This document shows, one piece after another, positions 1-6,329 of a stretch of 7,627 bases of DNA. Source of the DNA: Halodesulfurarchaeum sp. (lineage in GTDB: Archaea; Halobacteriota; Halobacteria; Halobacteriales; Halobacteriaceae); NCBI GenBank assembly GCA_018334775.1, contig JAGXLJ010000047.1, forward strand, positions 1 to 7,627, in the 5' to 3' direction. The first letter of the stretch is position 1, and each line of letters opens with the position of its first letter. The notes under the pieces are model-generated. The model had not been told where the DNA came from. It ran no database searches and saw only the letters and a program-made list of their open reading frames with translations. The translations under genes were made by a program, and so were the position numbers.

Positions 1-212
1 ATCTGCTCACACTGAATGGTGAAACTGTCCATATCCGGGGAAAAGGTATGACCTTTATACCGGATGCTCGGCTCGATTTCAGTATCCGATAGACCTGCTA
101 CTCCCAATTCGATCGGGGTTTCCCCACGAAGGTCGTACTCGGTCATGACGACGCCATCAACGGACTGGCCGTTCACCGACACGATTTCGAGATCGACGGT
201 GAGGAGGTCCCA
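1..212 (-). pseudogene. Coding segment running off the left edge, probable frameshifted continuation of the mucin-like gene
   Basis: Reading leftward from base 212, 70 codons are open to the window edge. The translation is acidic and looks like real halophile protein (it begins WDLLTVDLEIVSVNGQSV). There is no convincing start: an in-frame TGA lies at 236-234, and the first ATG is codon 23, without a Shine-Dalgarno sequence. The frame differs by one base from the Ser/Thr/Asp/Glu-rich frame that ends with TAA at 217-215. Adding one A after the last GAA codon would join the two as V-E-I-I-W-D-L-L. I infer that this is the C-terminal part of the same long surface protein, separated by a one-base deletion. 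A separate gene starting at the internal ATG (bases 146-144) or at a GTG is the alternative. I recognise no domain; the alternating hydrophobic and polar residues suggest a beta-rich fold. Confidence 0.5.
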
Positions 213-214
213 GA

Positions 215-766
215 TTATTCGACATCGATACGGTCACTATCCTCGGTTGAATCCGGCTCAGAGGACTCGGTCGATTCGTCCACGTCATCGGTTGTGGTTT
301 CGTCTTCGCTCTCGGAGGTTGTTTGGTCCTCGTCATTGCTGTCGGATTCTTCGGCTTCGGTGGCTGGGGTAGACTCACTCTCGGTGACAGGGTCCGCAAC
401 GTCGGTTGAGCCGGTTTCTTCGTCAATGACGGTTTCGTCCATCGGGTCTTCGCCCGACGTTTCGGACGGGGAGGAGTCCGTCGCATCACTCGTCGGCGAC
501 TCGTCCGAGTCAGTCGTGGGCACACTGTCTGCAGATGGCGAATCACCAGTCGTCAACGCTTCCTCCGAGCCAGACGCGGATTCGGTTGCCGTTTCGTTTG
601 ACCCGGAAGACAGAGCCATATCACCGTCTCCGTCCGGTGAAACGGTGATCTGGTAGTCCTCATTCGACTCGGACGGGGAGTGAGAGGAGTTTTCCGTCGA
701 AACAGGGACGGATTGATCGCCGTCATCTATGGCCGGTCCTGGCTCTCCATCGGCGGATTCGGGGGC
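215..766 (-). pseudogene. Ser/Thr/Asp/Glu-rich open frame after the in-frame TAA, probable remnant of the mucin-like gene
   Basis: Directly after the TAA at 769-767 the same frame stays open for 183 codons to a second TAA at 217-215. The first 49 codons have no ATG, GTG or TTG; the first ATG is at 619-617 and would give 134 residues with no signal peptide and only a weak GGAGA upstream. The translation is nearly all Ser, Thr, Asp, Glu, Pro and Gly, with two N-glycosylation sequons (NSS and NET). It resembles the stalk of a haloarchaeal surface glycoprotein and matches the low-complexity style of the frame before the stop. I infer a single ancestral coding region cut by a nonsense codon. A separate cytoplasmic gene starting at 619 is possible but less likely, since such stalk sequence normally lies outside the cell. 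Readthrough of the TAA cannot be excluded from sequence alone. Confidence 0.6.
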
Positions 767-1480
767 TTAACCACCAGTCTCGGACTCAATCGGTTCGGGC
801 GTGGTGGTCACCGGTGCTTCCATCGCAGAGTCGTTGGAAGGGCCACTCGCCTCTGAGCCCACCGCTATGCTTTCGTTCTGCGGAGCGGACCCGGGCAAGT
901 CACCGGTTGGAATCGGCGAACTCGAGTTCTGGGCACCACCAGTGGTGGTTCGGTTCGACGGAGCAGTGAGATTGTCGTTTGTCTGCTCACTCCCCGGGGT
1001 CGAGCCACCAATCGTGTCCGTTCCATTGAGTGGGATTGTCCCATTTCCTGGGTTCACCACAGCAGGTGGATTATCTGGGGTCCCGTTTGCAGGGATCGAT
1101 ACTGAGCCATTGGGCGGGTCCGAAATCGATTCCGGCTCAGAACCGTTAGTCGGAGGACTAACGGCTGGGATTCCTCCCGCACCGATGGAGTCGTAGGTCG
1201 CTGACTCGTTTGATTGGCTTTCATTCAGAACTGTCTCGTTCGTCACGGTCTCGTTGAGCCCCACTAATCCCATCGCAGGTGCCGGATCGAAACCCCGTCG
1301 TGAATGATTACTCGAGGGAGCCGAAAGCGGCTCGACGCTCACCGAACTGCCCACCGCCTCGAAGGTCATGGTTGCTGATTCCTCGTCCCAGAGAGCCGAC
1401 GTGGACGTGTGTACGCCGGCACCAATCGATGCGGTAAGCACCAGCAGAACGACGAAACTAACGAGACCGAGCTTAGTCAT
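767..1480 (-). CDS. Secreted Ser/Thr/Asn-rich, heavily sequon-bearing mucin-like protein with SipW-type signal region
   Basis: A 237-residue protein. I chose the start at 1480 because GGAGGG lies five bases upstream and the ATG overlaps the end of the peptidase gene by eight bases; an in-frame ATG at 1501 would add only MVRRRVP. Residues 4-23 form a hydrophobic segment followed by TSALWDEES, the same Ala/hydrophobic/acidic layout seen at the signal region of the other secreted proteins here. There is no twin-arginine pair next to the core, so Sec export is more likely than Tat. From about residue 45 the chain is low complexity (Ser, Thr, Pro, Gly, Asn) with 15 N-X-S/T sequons and no cysteine. 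It is probably a glycosylated surface or matrix protein. It ends at a TAA after which the same frame continues with similar composition, so the 237-residue product may be a truncated form. Confidence 0.75.
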   Translation of the reverse strand: MTKLGLVSFVVLLVLTASIGAGVHTSTSALWDEESATMTFEAVGSSVSVEPLSAPSSNHSRRGFDPAPAMGLVGLNETVTNETVLNESQSNESATYDSIGAGGIPAVSPPTNGSEPESISDPPNGSVSIPANGTPDNPPAVVNPGNGTIPLNGTDTIGGSTPGSEQTNDNLTAPSNRTTTGGAQNSSSPIPTGDLPGSAPQNESIAVGSEASGPSNDSAMEAPVTTTPEPIESETGG

Positions 1481-2384
1481 CGGTACCCTCCGACGAACCA
1501 CTCCCGTCTGTTCTCGTCGGCCCCGCCGTAGGAGGTGCAGTGGCTTCGCCTCGATTCGTTCGCCAGGTAGCGAAGGTTATCCAACCTGACAGACCTAATC
1601 CGAGGAGCCCGGCTGTCAGGACCCCGATTGTTACTGGGTGTGGGGCTGAAACGGCGGCGATCTCCCGGAGCATGTTCCATCCCGCGTACCCGAACAAAGC
1701 CATCATGGCGATCACGGTCAGCTTGAGATCGAGGAGATCGATCGTCACTTCGGACGACAATTCCGCATCGTCGTCGGTTTCTAACTCGATTGCGGACGCC
1801 GAATCAGCCGGCACGGGACCATCGAACTCGAATGTGTCCTTGGTGGCTGTGGATGAACCACTGATCGCTGCCGTATCGGTCACGGTCGATCCCTTGCCGG
1901 GCGAATTACTCCACGACCGAAGTTCGAGTAACACTAACGCCGTCACCGGAAGCACGATTAGGGAAACGAACCCCAGTGGGGTGTTCGCCCAGAGGATGAC
2001 GTGTCCGATCAGCGGGAGGATTATCGTCACTTCCCCGAGTACCGAACTGTGTGGCACAATACCGTGATCGGCGTTTTCGTTGGCATCACCCTTCGTTTCG
2101 AAGCCCTCCCCCATGACCGAGACCACCCGATGGGTGGTGGGAATCGCGTCGGGGCCGGACGCGTATGTGACGATGTCTCCCTGTTCGATGGCGGTCGATC
2201 CATCGACGACCACGACGTCACCCGGACTGAGCGTCGGCTCCATGCTTCCGGACAGGACGACATAACTCTCGTCCGCGCCGATGGCCTGTGGGACCGCATA
2301 GGCGGCAAAGGGCGCAATCACGGCCAGCAGGAGGACGGTCGCCACGACGGCGCCGATCGAGCGCCACCGGCTCGGCACGTTCAT
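1473..2384 (-). CDS. Signal peptidase I, ER/archaeal (SipW-like) type, with C-terminal membrane extension
   Basis: A 303-residue membrane serine protease predicted to remove signal peptides from exported proteins. A membrane anchor at about residues 10-31 is followed by SGSMEPT (Ser47, expected nucleophile), PTTHRVV (His85, which replaces the bacterial lysine in ER/archaeal/SipW enzymes) and KGDANENAD (Asp100 and Asp106, the acidic motif of the family). Hydrophobic spans follow at about 117-133 and 137-154, then an acidic Ser/Thr-rich stretch at 160-216, and two more spans at about 218-236 and 250-272. The extra C-terminal membrane part makes it longer than a minimal archaeal signal peptidase. 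The start overlaps the upstream stop as ATGA, with GGGAGG seven bases before it. Lying between genes whose products carry SipW-class signals, it is the likely dedicated processing enzyme; substrate assignment is inference. Confidence 0.92.
   Translation of the reverse strand: MNVPSRWRSIGAVVATVLLLAVIAPFAAYAVPQAIGADESYVVLSGSMEPTLSPGDVVVVDGSTAIEQGDIVTYASGPDAIPTTHRVVSVMGEGFETKGDANENADHGIVPHSSVLGEVTIILPLIGHVILWANTPLGFVSLIVLPVTALVLLELRSWSNSPGKGSTVTDTAAISGSSTATKDTFEFDGPVPADSASAIELETDDDAELSSEVTIDLLDLKLTVIAMMALFGYAGWNMLREIAAVSAPHPVTIGVLTAGLLGLGLSGWITFATWRTNRGEATAPPTAGPTRTDGSGSSEGTDD
1486..1491 (-). promoter_or_regulatory. Ribosome binding site deciding the start of the mucin-like gene
   Basis: GGAGGG on the minus strand lies five bases before the ATG at 1480, inside the end of the peptidase gene. 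It supports the 1480 start over the in-frame ATG at 1501 and implies translational coupling. The same GGAGGG spacing is seen at 3550-3555 before the 3544 start, and GGGAGG at 2392-2397 before the peptidase start. Confidence 0.75.
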
Positions 2385-3544
2385 CGGCCCCCCTCCCTTG
2401 GATCGAGCAATGCACCGACCGATTCGAGTCCCGGAAGAGACGGATCACCACAGCCATCACAGTCCTCGGGGGATTCCGTCGTGCACACACAGACGGTAAT
2501 GTGACTGATCGCTTTGCCAGTCGGGGCAGAAACGATCCCATCGGGACTGGTCGTCGGGAGCCCTGCCGTGTCGGCGGCTGTGGATTCGTCGCCGTCGTAT
2601 TGGACGAATCCGCGCCCGCCTTTGACCGCTACCGTGCAGAGACTCGGGACGAGACCGTCAGGGAACTCGAGGTTCACCAGCCGAAAGGCGACTCCGGTCG
2701 TTTCCGTCCCACCGTCTTTCGTTTCGATCGCGTAGATTTCGAGCCCGTAGGACGTGTCACCCTCCGTGAACGCGTATGTTCCGGGTTCGATGAAGCTCTC
2801 GTCCATTCCTGGGGTGCCCGCCTCCAGTTCGAGTTTGCCGAGGGTCCGACAGCAGGGACAGTCCTCGCCGGGCGGACAGGGCTGGGGCTCGCGATCCCCG
2901 AACGGGTTCGTCGCCAGATCATTGCGACATTGCACGGCCCCGAACCACAGCGGGAGTTCGACCGTTTCGGTTCCGACGTATCCCGTCAGTTCGTACTCGA
3001 AGCTGACACAGACCTGATCGGTGAGACACTCGACGGGAGCAGTCGTCGGATCCCCGTCGATCCGGACGCCCGTTTGCATGGCCTCCGCGACCGAGCGGAG
3101 GGAGCCCGAGATGATCGACGCGTGCGTTTCGCCGGTGTCACAATCAACAGTCGAAAGCCGGAGTGTTACTGCCTCAGCGAGGGCGGTCGAGGCGGGAATG
3201 GGGCAGTCCGTGGCCAACCACAGCGCGGCAGGGTTGTTCGGTTGGGCGGATTCGGGAAGCGAGAACGTGACGTCCGTCCGTCCCGCCGGGTTTGATTCGT
3301 CCAGTGACCCGATCGGAATGTCCAGCCGGGGGCCGTTGACGGTTCCGTGGTTCGTTTCTGGATCGTCCGCGCCTGGTCCCGAAACGATGTCGTAGCTCAC
3401 GGCGAGGTCGAGGATACCGGACTGAAGGGCGACATCGAAACCGCTCCGAGACTGGAACACCGCTCCTGTCCCAGAGCCGGCGACTGCCCCGATCGAACCG
3501 ATCCCGGCGATAGCGGCGAGCACCTGCCTGCGGTTCACGTTCAT
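2381..3544 (-). CDS. Cysteine-rich secreted protein with SipW-class signal region and extra C-terminal domain
   Basis: A 387-residue protein. The N-terminus has a twin-arginine-like motif (NRRQVLAAIAG), a hydrophobic core to about residue 29 and AVFQSRSG at the expected cleavage region. Residues about 35-216 form a TasA/SipW-class-like module: its end, VSFEYELTG...LPLWFGAVQCRN...NPF (180-215), lines up with the C-terminal signature of the other three secreted paralogues. A further domain of about 170 residues follows, opening with the Cys cluster CPPGEDCPCC (223-232), having beta-rich sequence at 236-350 (CTVAVKGGRGFVQYDG, ISHITVCVC), and ending with CDGC (362-365). It contains 14 cysteines, notable for an exported haloarchaeal protein. 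GGAGGG lies five bases before the ATG, which overlaps the upstream stop as ATGA; its own stop overlaps the peptidase start in the same way. Specific function is unknown; a fibre or matrix subunit is likely. Confidence 0.85.
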   Translation of the reverse strand: MNVNRRQVLAAIAGIGSIGAVAGSGTGAVFQSRSGFDVALQSGILDLAVSYDIVSGPGADDPETNHGTVNGPRLDIPIGSLDESNPAGRTDVTFSLPESAQPNNPAALWLATDCPIPASTALAEAVTLRLSTVDCDTGETHASIISGSLRSVAEAMQTGVRIDGDPTTAPVECLTDQVCVSFEYELTGYVGTETVELPLWFGAVQCRNDLATNPFGDREPQPCPPGEDCPCCRTLGKLELEAGTPGMDESFIEPGTYAFTEGDTSYGLEIYAIETKDGGTETTGVAFRLVNLEFPDGLVPSLCTVAVKGGRGFVQYDGDESTAADTAGLPTTSPDGIVSAPTGKAISHITVCVCTTESPEDCDGCGDPSLPGLESVGALLDPREGGR

Positions 3545-4350
3545 GCTGACCCTCCATCGAGGAAGGGGCTATCTCCCTCACATGGACCCGCGGCGAACGC
3601 GAAGTCGAAAGTGAAGGAATCGCCCTGAATGCGATCTGACGCAGTCTTCGGGAGTTCCCACGCCAGAGCCACACACCTGAGCGTTCCGGGATCGAGACAG
3701 TCATCGAAAACCGGCACGCCTTCGTTCGCGACGATCGAATCCTCAGCGAACGCGTCACCGAACGGTGCGCGTGGGACGACAGGTGCTCGCAACGTCTCGT
3801 CCAGTGTTCGAAGGCCGTCACAGGAACCCAGCGGTGAGGTATCCGTCCACACTTCGACCGTGGCTTCCGTTGCCAACTCGCCCACAGCATCGGTCGTGTC
3901 CCCTGCCTTCCGCTCGGGCTCGTTACGACCGTTTTCGGCCTCGGCGGTAACTACTCCAGACAACCAGATCGATACTGGACTCGGGGTCTCCTCGGAGACG
4001 GCTTCGAGTCCGACGACGAGCGTCCCTGAATCACCCGGCAAAATGTTGCCGAGTCGCAATACTGGGCCCGCCACGTCCGTCCGATAGGTGGCCTCCTCGA
4101 GATAGAGCGGTTCCGTCTCCGGATCCATGGTGGCGTCGTAGGAATCCGTCGATCCAGCCTGATTTTCGCGGAACGTTCCGTTTCTCGATTCGTACCACGC
4201 GACACGAAGAATCGCATCGTCCGTGTCCTCCGTGAAAGCCGCATAGGTGTACTGCGTAAACGCTGGGGAAGTCTGTTGGAAGCGAAGCCCGCCGATAACC
4301 AGTGTCCCACCACCAATTCCGGCAAGTAACGATCGTCGTGTCAGTTTCAT
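3541..4350 (-). CDS. TasA-like secreted protein with SipW-class signal region
   Basis: A 269-residue protein, first of the four-gene overlapping group. The N-terminus carries TRRSLLAGIGGG (twin-arginine-like motif plus hydrophobic core), followed at 35-44 by TYAAFTEDTD, close in form to the TWAAFND segment of Bacillus TasA as I recall it. An ILPGDSG motif (103-109) corresponds to the KPGD turn of TasA-family proteins, and the C-terminal block CVALAWELP...IQGDSFTFDFAF (226-252) matches the shared signature of the paralogues. It lacks the RNN tail and ends with acidic, Gly-rich sequence. Four cysteines are present (177, 218, 226, 257). Unlike the genes after it, no Shine-Dalgarno sequence precedes its ATG (the upstream bases are CTAAAACAAA), consistent with a short or absent leader or with its being first in a transcript. 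Likely an extracellular fibre or matrix subunit; exact role unknown. Confidence 0.85.
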   Translation of the reverse strand: MKLTRRSLLAGIGGGTLVIGGLRFQQTSPAFTQYTYAAFTEDTDDAILRVAWYESRNGTFRENQAGSTDSYDATMDPETEPLYLEEATYRTDVAGPVLRLGNILPGDSGTLVVGLEAVSEETPSPVSIWLSGVVTAEAENGRNEPERKAGDTTDAVGELATEATVEVWTDTSPLGSCDGLRTLDETLRAPVVPRAPFGDAFAEDSIVANEGVPVFDDCLDPGTLRCVALAWELPKTASDRIQGDSFTFDFAFAAGPCEGDSPFLDGGSA

Positions 4351-4461
4351 TTTGTTTTAGCGGACCGTGCGTTGTCGCCCGATGATTCGAATTGTCGCGG
4401 GTACCGTTCTGCGACCCTGTGTTCAGTCAATAGATTTGATTGGAAGGGGTATAGGTATGAA

Positions 4462-4474
4462 GTGGATATTCCAC
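4462..4474. repeat. Short inverted repeat upstream of the 4350-3541 gene
   Basis: GTGGA-TAT-TCCAC is a perfect five-base-arm inverted repeat, centred about 118 bases before the ATG of the 4350-3541 gene and about 37 bases from copy C. The nearby minus-strand stretch CATACCTATACC is AT-rich and might contain a TATA element, but no clear consensus box was found in this region. Confidence 0.25.
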
Positions 4475-4496
4475 CGACACGCTCCCCATACCGGCA

Positions 4497-4514
4497 ACAG
4501 GACCATCCTACCGA
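4497..4514 (-). promoter_or_regulatory. Dyad regulatory motif, copy C, upstream of the peptidase gene group
   Basis: On the minus strand this reads TCGGTAGGATGGTCCTGT, matching the consensus TCGRTAGGANNNTCCTRT. The dyad has one mismatched outer pair (TAGGA against TCCTG). The five bases before it (AAATA) are AT-rich, as beside copy A. It lies in the intergenic region with its centre about 155 bases upstream of the 4350-3541 ATG, a distance similar to that of copy A from its gene, suggesting the two leftward gene groups share a regulator. Confidence 0.6.
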
Positions 4515-4520
4515 TATTTG

Positions 4521-4535
4521 CGATCCCGTGGATCG
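4521..4535. repeat. Short inverted repeat in the intergenic region
   Basis: CGATCC-CGT-GGATCG is a perfect six-base-arm inverted repeat between copy C of the dyad motif and the hairpin after the vWA gene. It could be an operator or a structured leader element. No other copy was seen, and chance is possible. Confidence 0.3.
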
Positions 4536-4557
4536 AACCGTCATACCGAATATTTTG

Positions 4558-4580
4558 TCCCGCGGTCCGGGTCCACGGGA
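4558..4580 (-). terminator. Hairpin just downstream of the vWA gene
   Basis: The minus strand reads TCCCGTGG, a seven-base loop ACCCGGA, then CCGCGGGA: an eight-pair stem with one G-U pair, starting 14 bases after the vWA stop codon. It is followed by CAAAATATTC rather than a U-rich run, so it is not a textbook terminator. It may instead mark an mRNA 3' end, a processing site or partial attenuation. Confidence 0.4.
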
Positions 4581-4594
4581 GCCGAGTCGCTCGA

Positions 4595-6307
4595 TCAGGC
4601 CGGGGTTGGGCCCGAGCCGTCGTTGTTGCGCTCCTGTTCGGTGTAGAAGCCCAGGTCAAAGCCCATCGTGTCGCCCTGGATCTCGTTGCCGACTTCCAGT
4701 GGCAGTTCCCAGGAGAGACCGATGCAGTGCATGATCCCATCGCCACGGAAGGCTTCCCGATCGTCGCTGGTCGGATCGTCGACGAATTCGTCGAAGATCG
4801 TCGCGCGATTCCCGTCGAGTGGAATGCCGTTTCCGGCGGCGAGTTCCCCGAGCACCTCTTCGAGAGTTCCCTCCATGATGGTCTTCTCGGCGATTGCCTG
4901 GGCCGCGATGTTGCCGAAAACCGGGGGAATGTTGGTCGGAACGTCCACGTTGCTGAAGTAGACGGGATCTCCGCCCGCGCCCTCGGCCGGACCGGCCATC
5001 GACAGCAGGACGCTGTCGTTGGCGCTTCCTACAGAGACCGTGTAGACGTCAGTCGCCGGTGCGGGACTGGCTGCCCGTGCATCATCAGCGGCATCGGTCG
5101 GCGAGGAGAACGTCGTCGAGCCGGTGCCGTTGAACGATTCCCCATCCGAAAGCACGATGTTCTGGGCCGGGACGCCGGACCGGCCATTGGTCTGCAGTTC
5201 GCCCTGCGCGTCGTCGACACCTTCCCCGATGTACGTTCCGGTGGCGATGCCATCTGCGTCCGAGTACGGGTCCGGATCGCCGTCGCCGTCGAATGGCGTC
5301 GATCCAGAACCGCCTGATACGACGTTCGCCAGCTTCTGGCGGAGGTTGTCGACAGCACCGTTCACCACGCTCAGGTCCGCCGTCAGTGGCTGCAGAATGC
5401 CGGTGCGTGGTTCGGTGTCGTCGCTTCCTTCGCCGTCGAAGTACGCGACACCCAGTGTCACGTCCGCGTTCTGCTGTTGCAGGTAATCGATGAATTGCTT
5501 GATGCCCAGTTCCACGAGGTCGATCTTCGTGGTTTCGTCGTAGGTGTTCCCGTCCACCTGGATCGGATCCGACGAGATGACCCCACCGTACTGGTCGTAC
5601 AGCATCGACCCCGAGAAGTCGATGGTGAGCATGATGTCGGTGAGGTTGTCGTGGTTGTAGACGTTGTCACAGTCCTCGTCGTACCACAGCGATGCCTGGA
5701 TGGCGCCCGCGAGGTCGGGCAGGTTGTCCGGATCCACGACGGCTTCCGGGTCGGGGTGAAGGCCGCCGTCCTCGGTAAGGTTCCCTGCCTGCATCCAGAT
5801 GTAGCCGGGGTTATCACAGAGATGCATCGAGAAGGTGATCTCGCCCTCGTCGCCCGGTTTCACGTCGCTGAACTGGACGAGCGTCTCCATCGGTTCGCCG
5901 GTGACTGGATCAATCCTGAAGTCGGCCTCCGACAGCGGTGGAATCGAGTCACAGCCGAGGGTCGGGATGTTCGCGCCGTTGCTGTTCGGATCGTCCTCGT
6001 CCGGGAAGTCACTGTATTTGAGGACTTCTTCGGTCAGGGGATCAATGATCGACTGCTCACCGTCGCCGTCGTGGTCGGGGTGAGCGTTGACCCACGTCCA
6101 CTCGTCGCCGAACCTTGCCGCCTGTTGCCAGTCGACGAGCAAGTCGAGTTCGCCCGCGACGAGTTCGTTCTCCGCGAAGGTTTCCTCGTCGGAGAAGAAA
6201 GCACTCGTGCCGAGGCCAGCGCCCGCCGAAGCGAGCCCGACGGCCCCGATACCCGCGAGCACCTTCCGTCGAGAGAGTCGGTACAGTTGTGGTTTATCTG
6301 CTGTCAT
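4595..6307 (-). CDS. TasA-like secreted protein with an inserted von Willebrand factor A domain
   Basis: A 570-residue exported protein. Residues 1-36 form a twin-arginine-like, SipW-class signal (LSRRKVLAGIG, then GTSAFFSDEETF). The body up to about 222 has TasA-class features: AGELDL (51-56), DVKPGD (148-153) and DNPGYIWMQ (165-173). A vWA domain follows at about 224-475, with the metal-site motif DFSGS (Asp230, Ser232, Ser234), a TGTYIGEG loop (357-364) supplying the likely Thr, and VLSDGE (385-390) supplying the Asp. The TasA-type scaffold resumes at 478 (MEGTLEEVLGEL) and ends with the shared signature WELPLEVGNEIQGD...FDLGFYTEQERNN. An Asp-rich loop at 340-353 may bind calcium. vWA domains commonly mediate adhesion; a tip or adhesive subunit is inferred. 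It lies 22 bases after the preceding paralogue, with GGAGG 15 bases before the ATG, and is probably co-transcribed with it. Confidence 0.93.
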   Translation of the reverse strand: MTADKPQLYRLSRRKVLAGIGAVGLASAGAGLGTSAFFSDEETFAENELVAGELDLLVDWQQAARFGDEWTWVNAHPDHDGDGEQSIIDPLTEEVLKYSDFPDEDDPNSNGANIPTLGCDSIPPLSEADFRIDPVTGEPMETLVQFSDVKPGDEGEITFSMHLCDNPGYIWMQAGNLTEDGGLHPDPEAVVDPDNLPDLAGAIQASLWYDEDCDNVYNHDNLTDIMLTIDFSGSMLYDQYGGVISSDPIQVDGNTYDETTKIDLVELGIKQFIDYLQQQNADVTLGVAYFDGEGSDDTEPRTGILQPLTADLSVVNGAVDNLRQKLANVVSGGSGSTPFDGDGDPDPYSDADGIATGTYIGEGVDDAQGELQTNGRSGVPAQNIVLSDGESFNGTGSTTFSSPTDAADDARAASPAPATDVYTVSVGSANDSVLLSMAGPAEGAGGDPVYFSNVDVPTNIPPVFGNIAAQAIAEKTIMEGTLEEVLGELAAGNGIPLDGNRATIFDEFVDDPTSDDREAFRGDGIMHCIGLSWELPLEVGNEIQGDTMGFDLGFYTEQERNNDGSGPTPA

Positions 6308-6329
6308 TGTTTCACTCTATCTCCTCCGA

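Noticed and set aside
294..656. Rightward Ser/Val-rich 120-codon open frame
   Set aside because: It is the complement of the Ser/Thr/Asp/Glu-rich leftward frame; GC-rich acidic codons read backwards give such Ser/Val-rich shadows.
1481..1501. Alternative earlier start (MVRRRVP) of the mucin-like gene
   Set aside because: The later ATG at 1480 has GGAGGG at ideal spacing and an overlap like those elsewhere in the operon; the extra arginines would resemble a Tat motif but are too far from the core to be convincing.
2288..3295. Rightward 335-codon open frame
   Set aside because: It lies opposite the Cys-rich secreted protein gene and the peptidase start, has an Arg-rich composition with no recognisable domain, and the opposite strand has signal, motif and Shine-Dalgarno support.
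4347..4544. Leftward 65-codon open frame ending as ATGA on the 4350 start
   Set aside because: The predicted peptide is basic and Ser/Arg-rich, unlike the acidic proteins here, has no ribosome binding site, and overlaps regulatory motif copy C and two inverted repeats. The ATGA overlap is probably coincidence.
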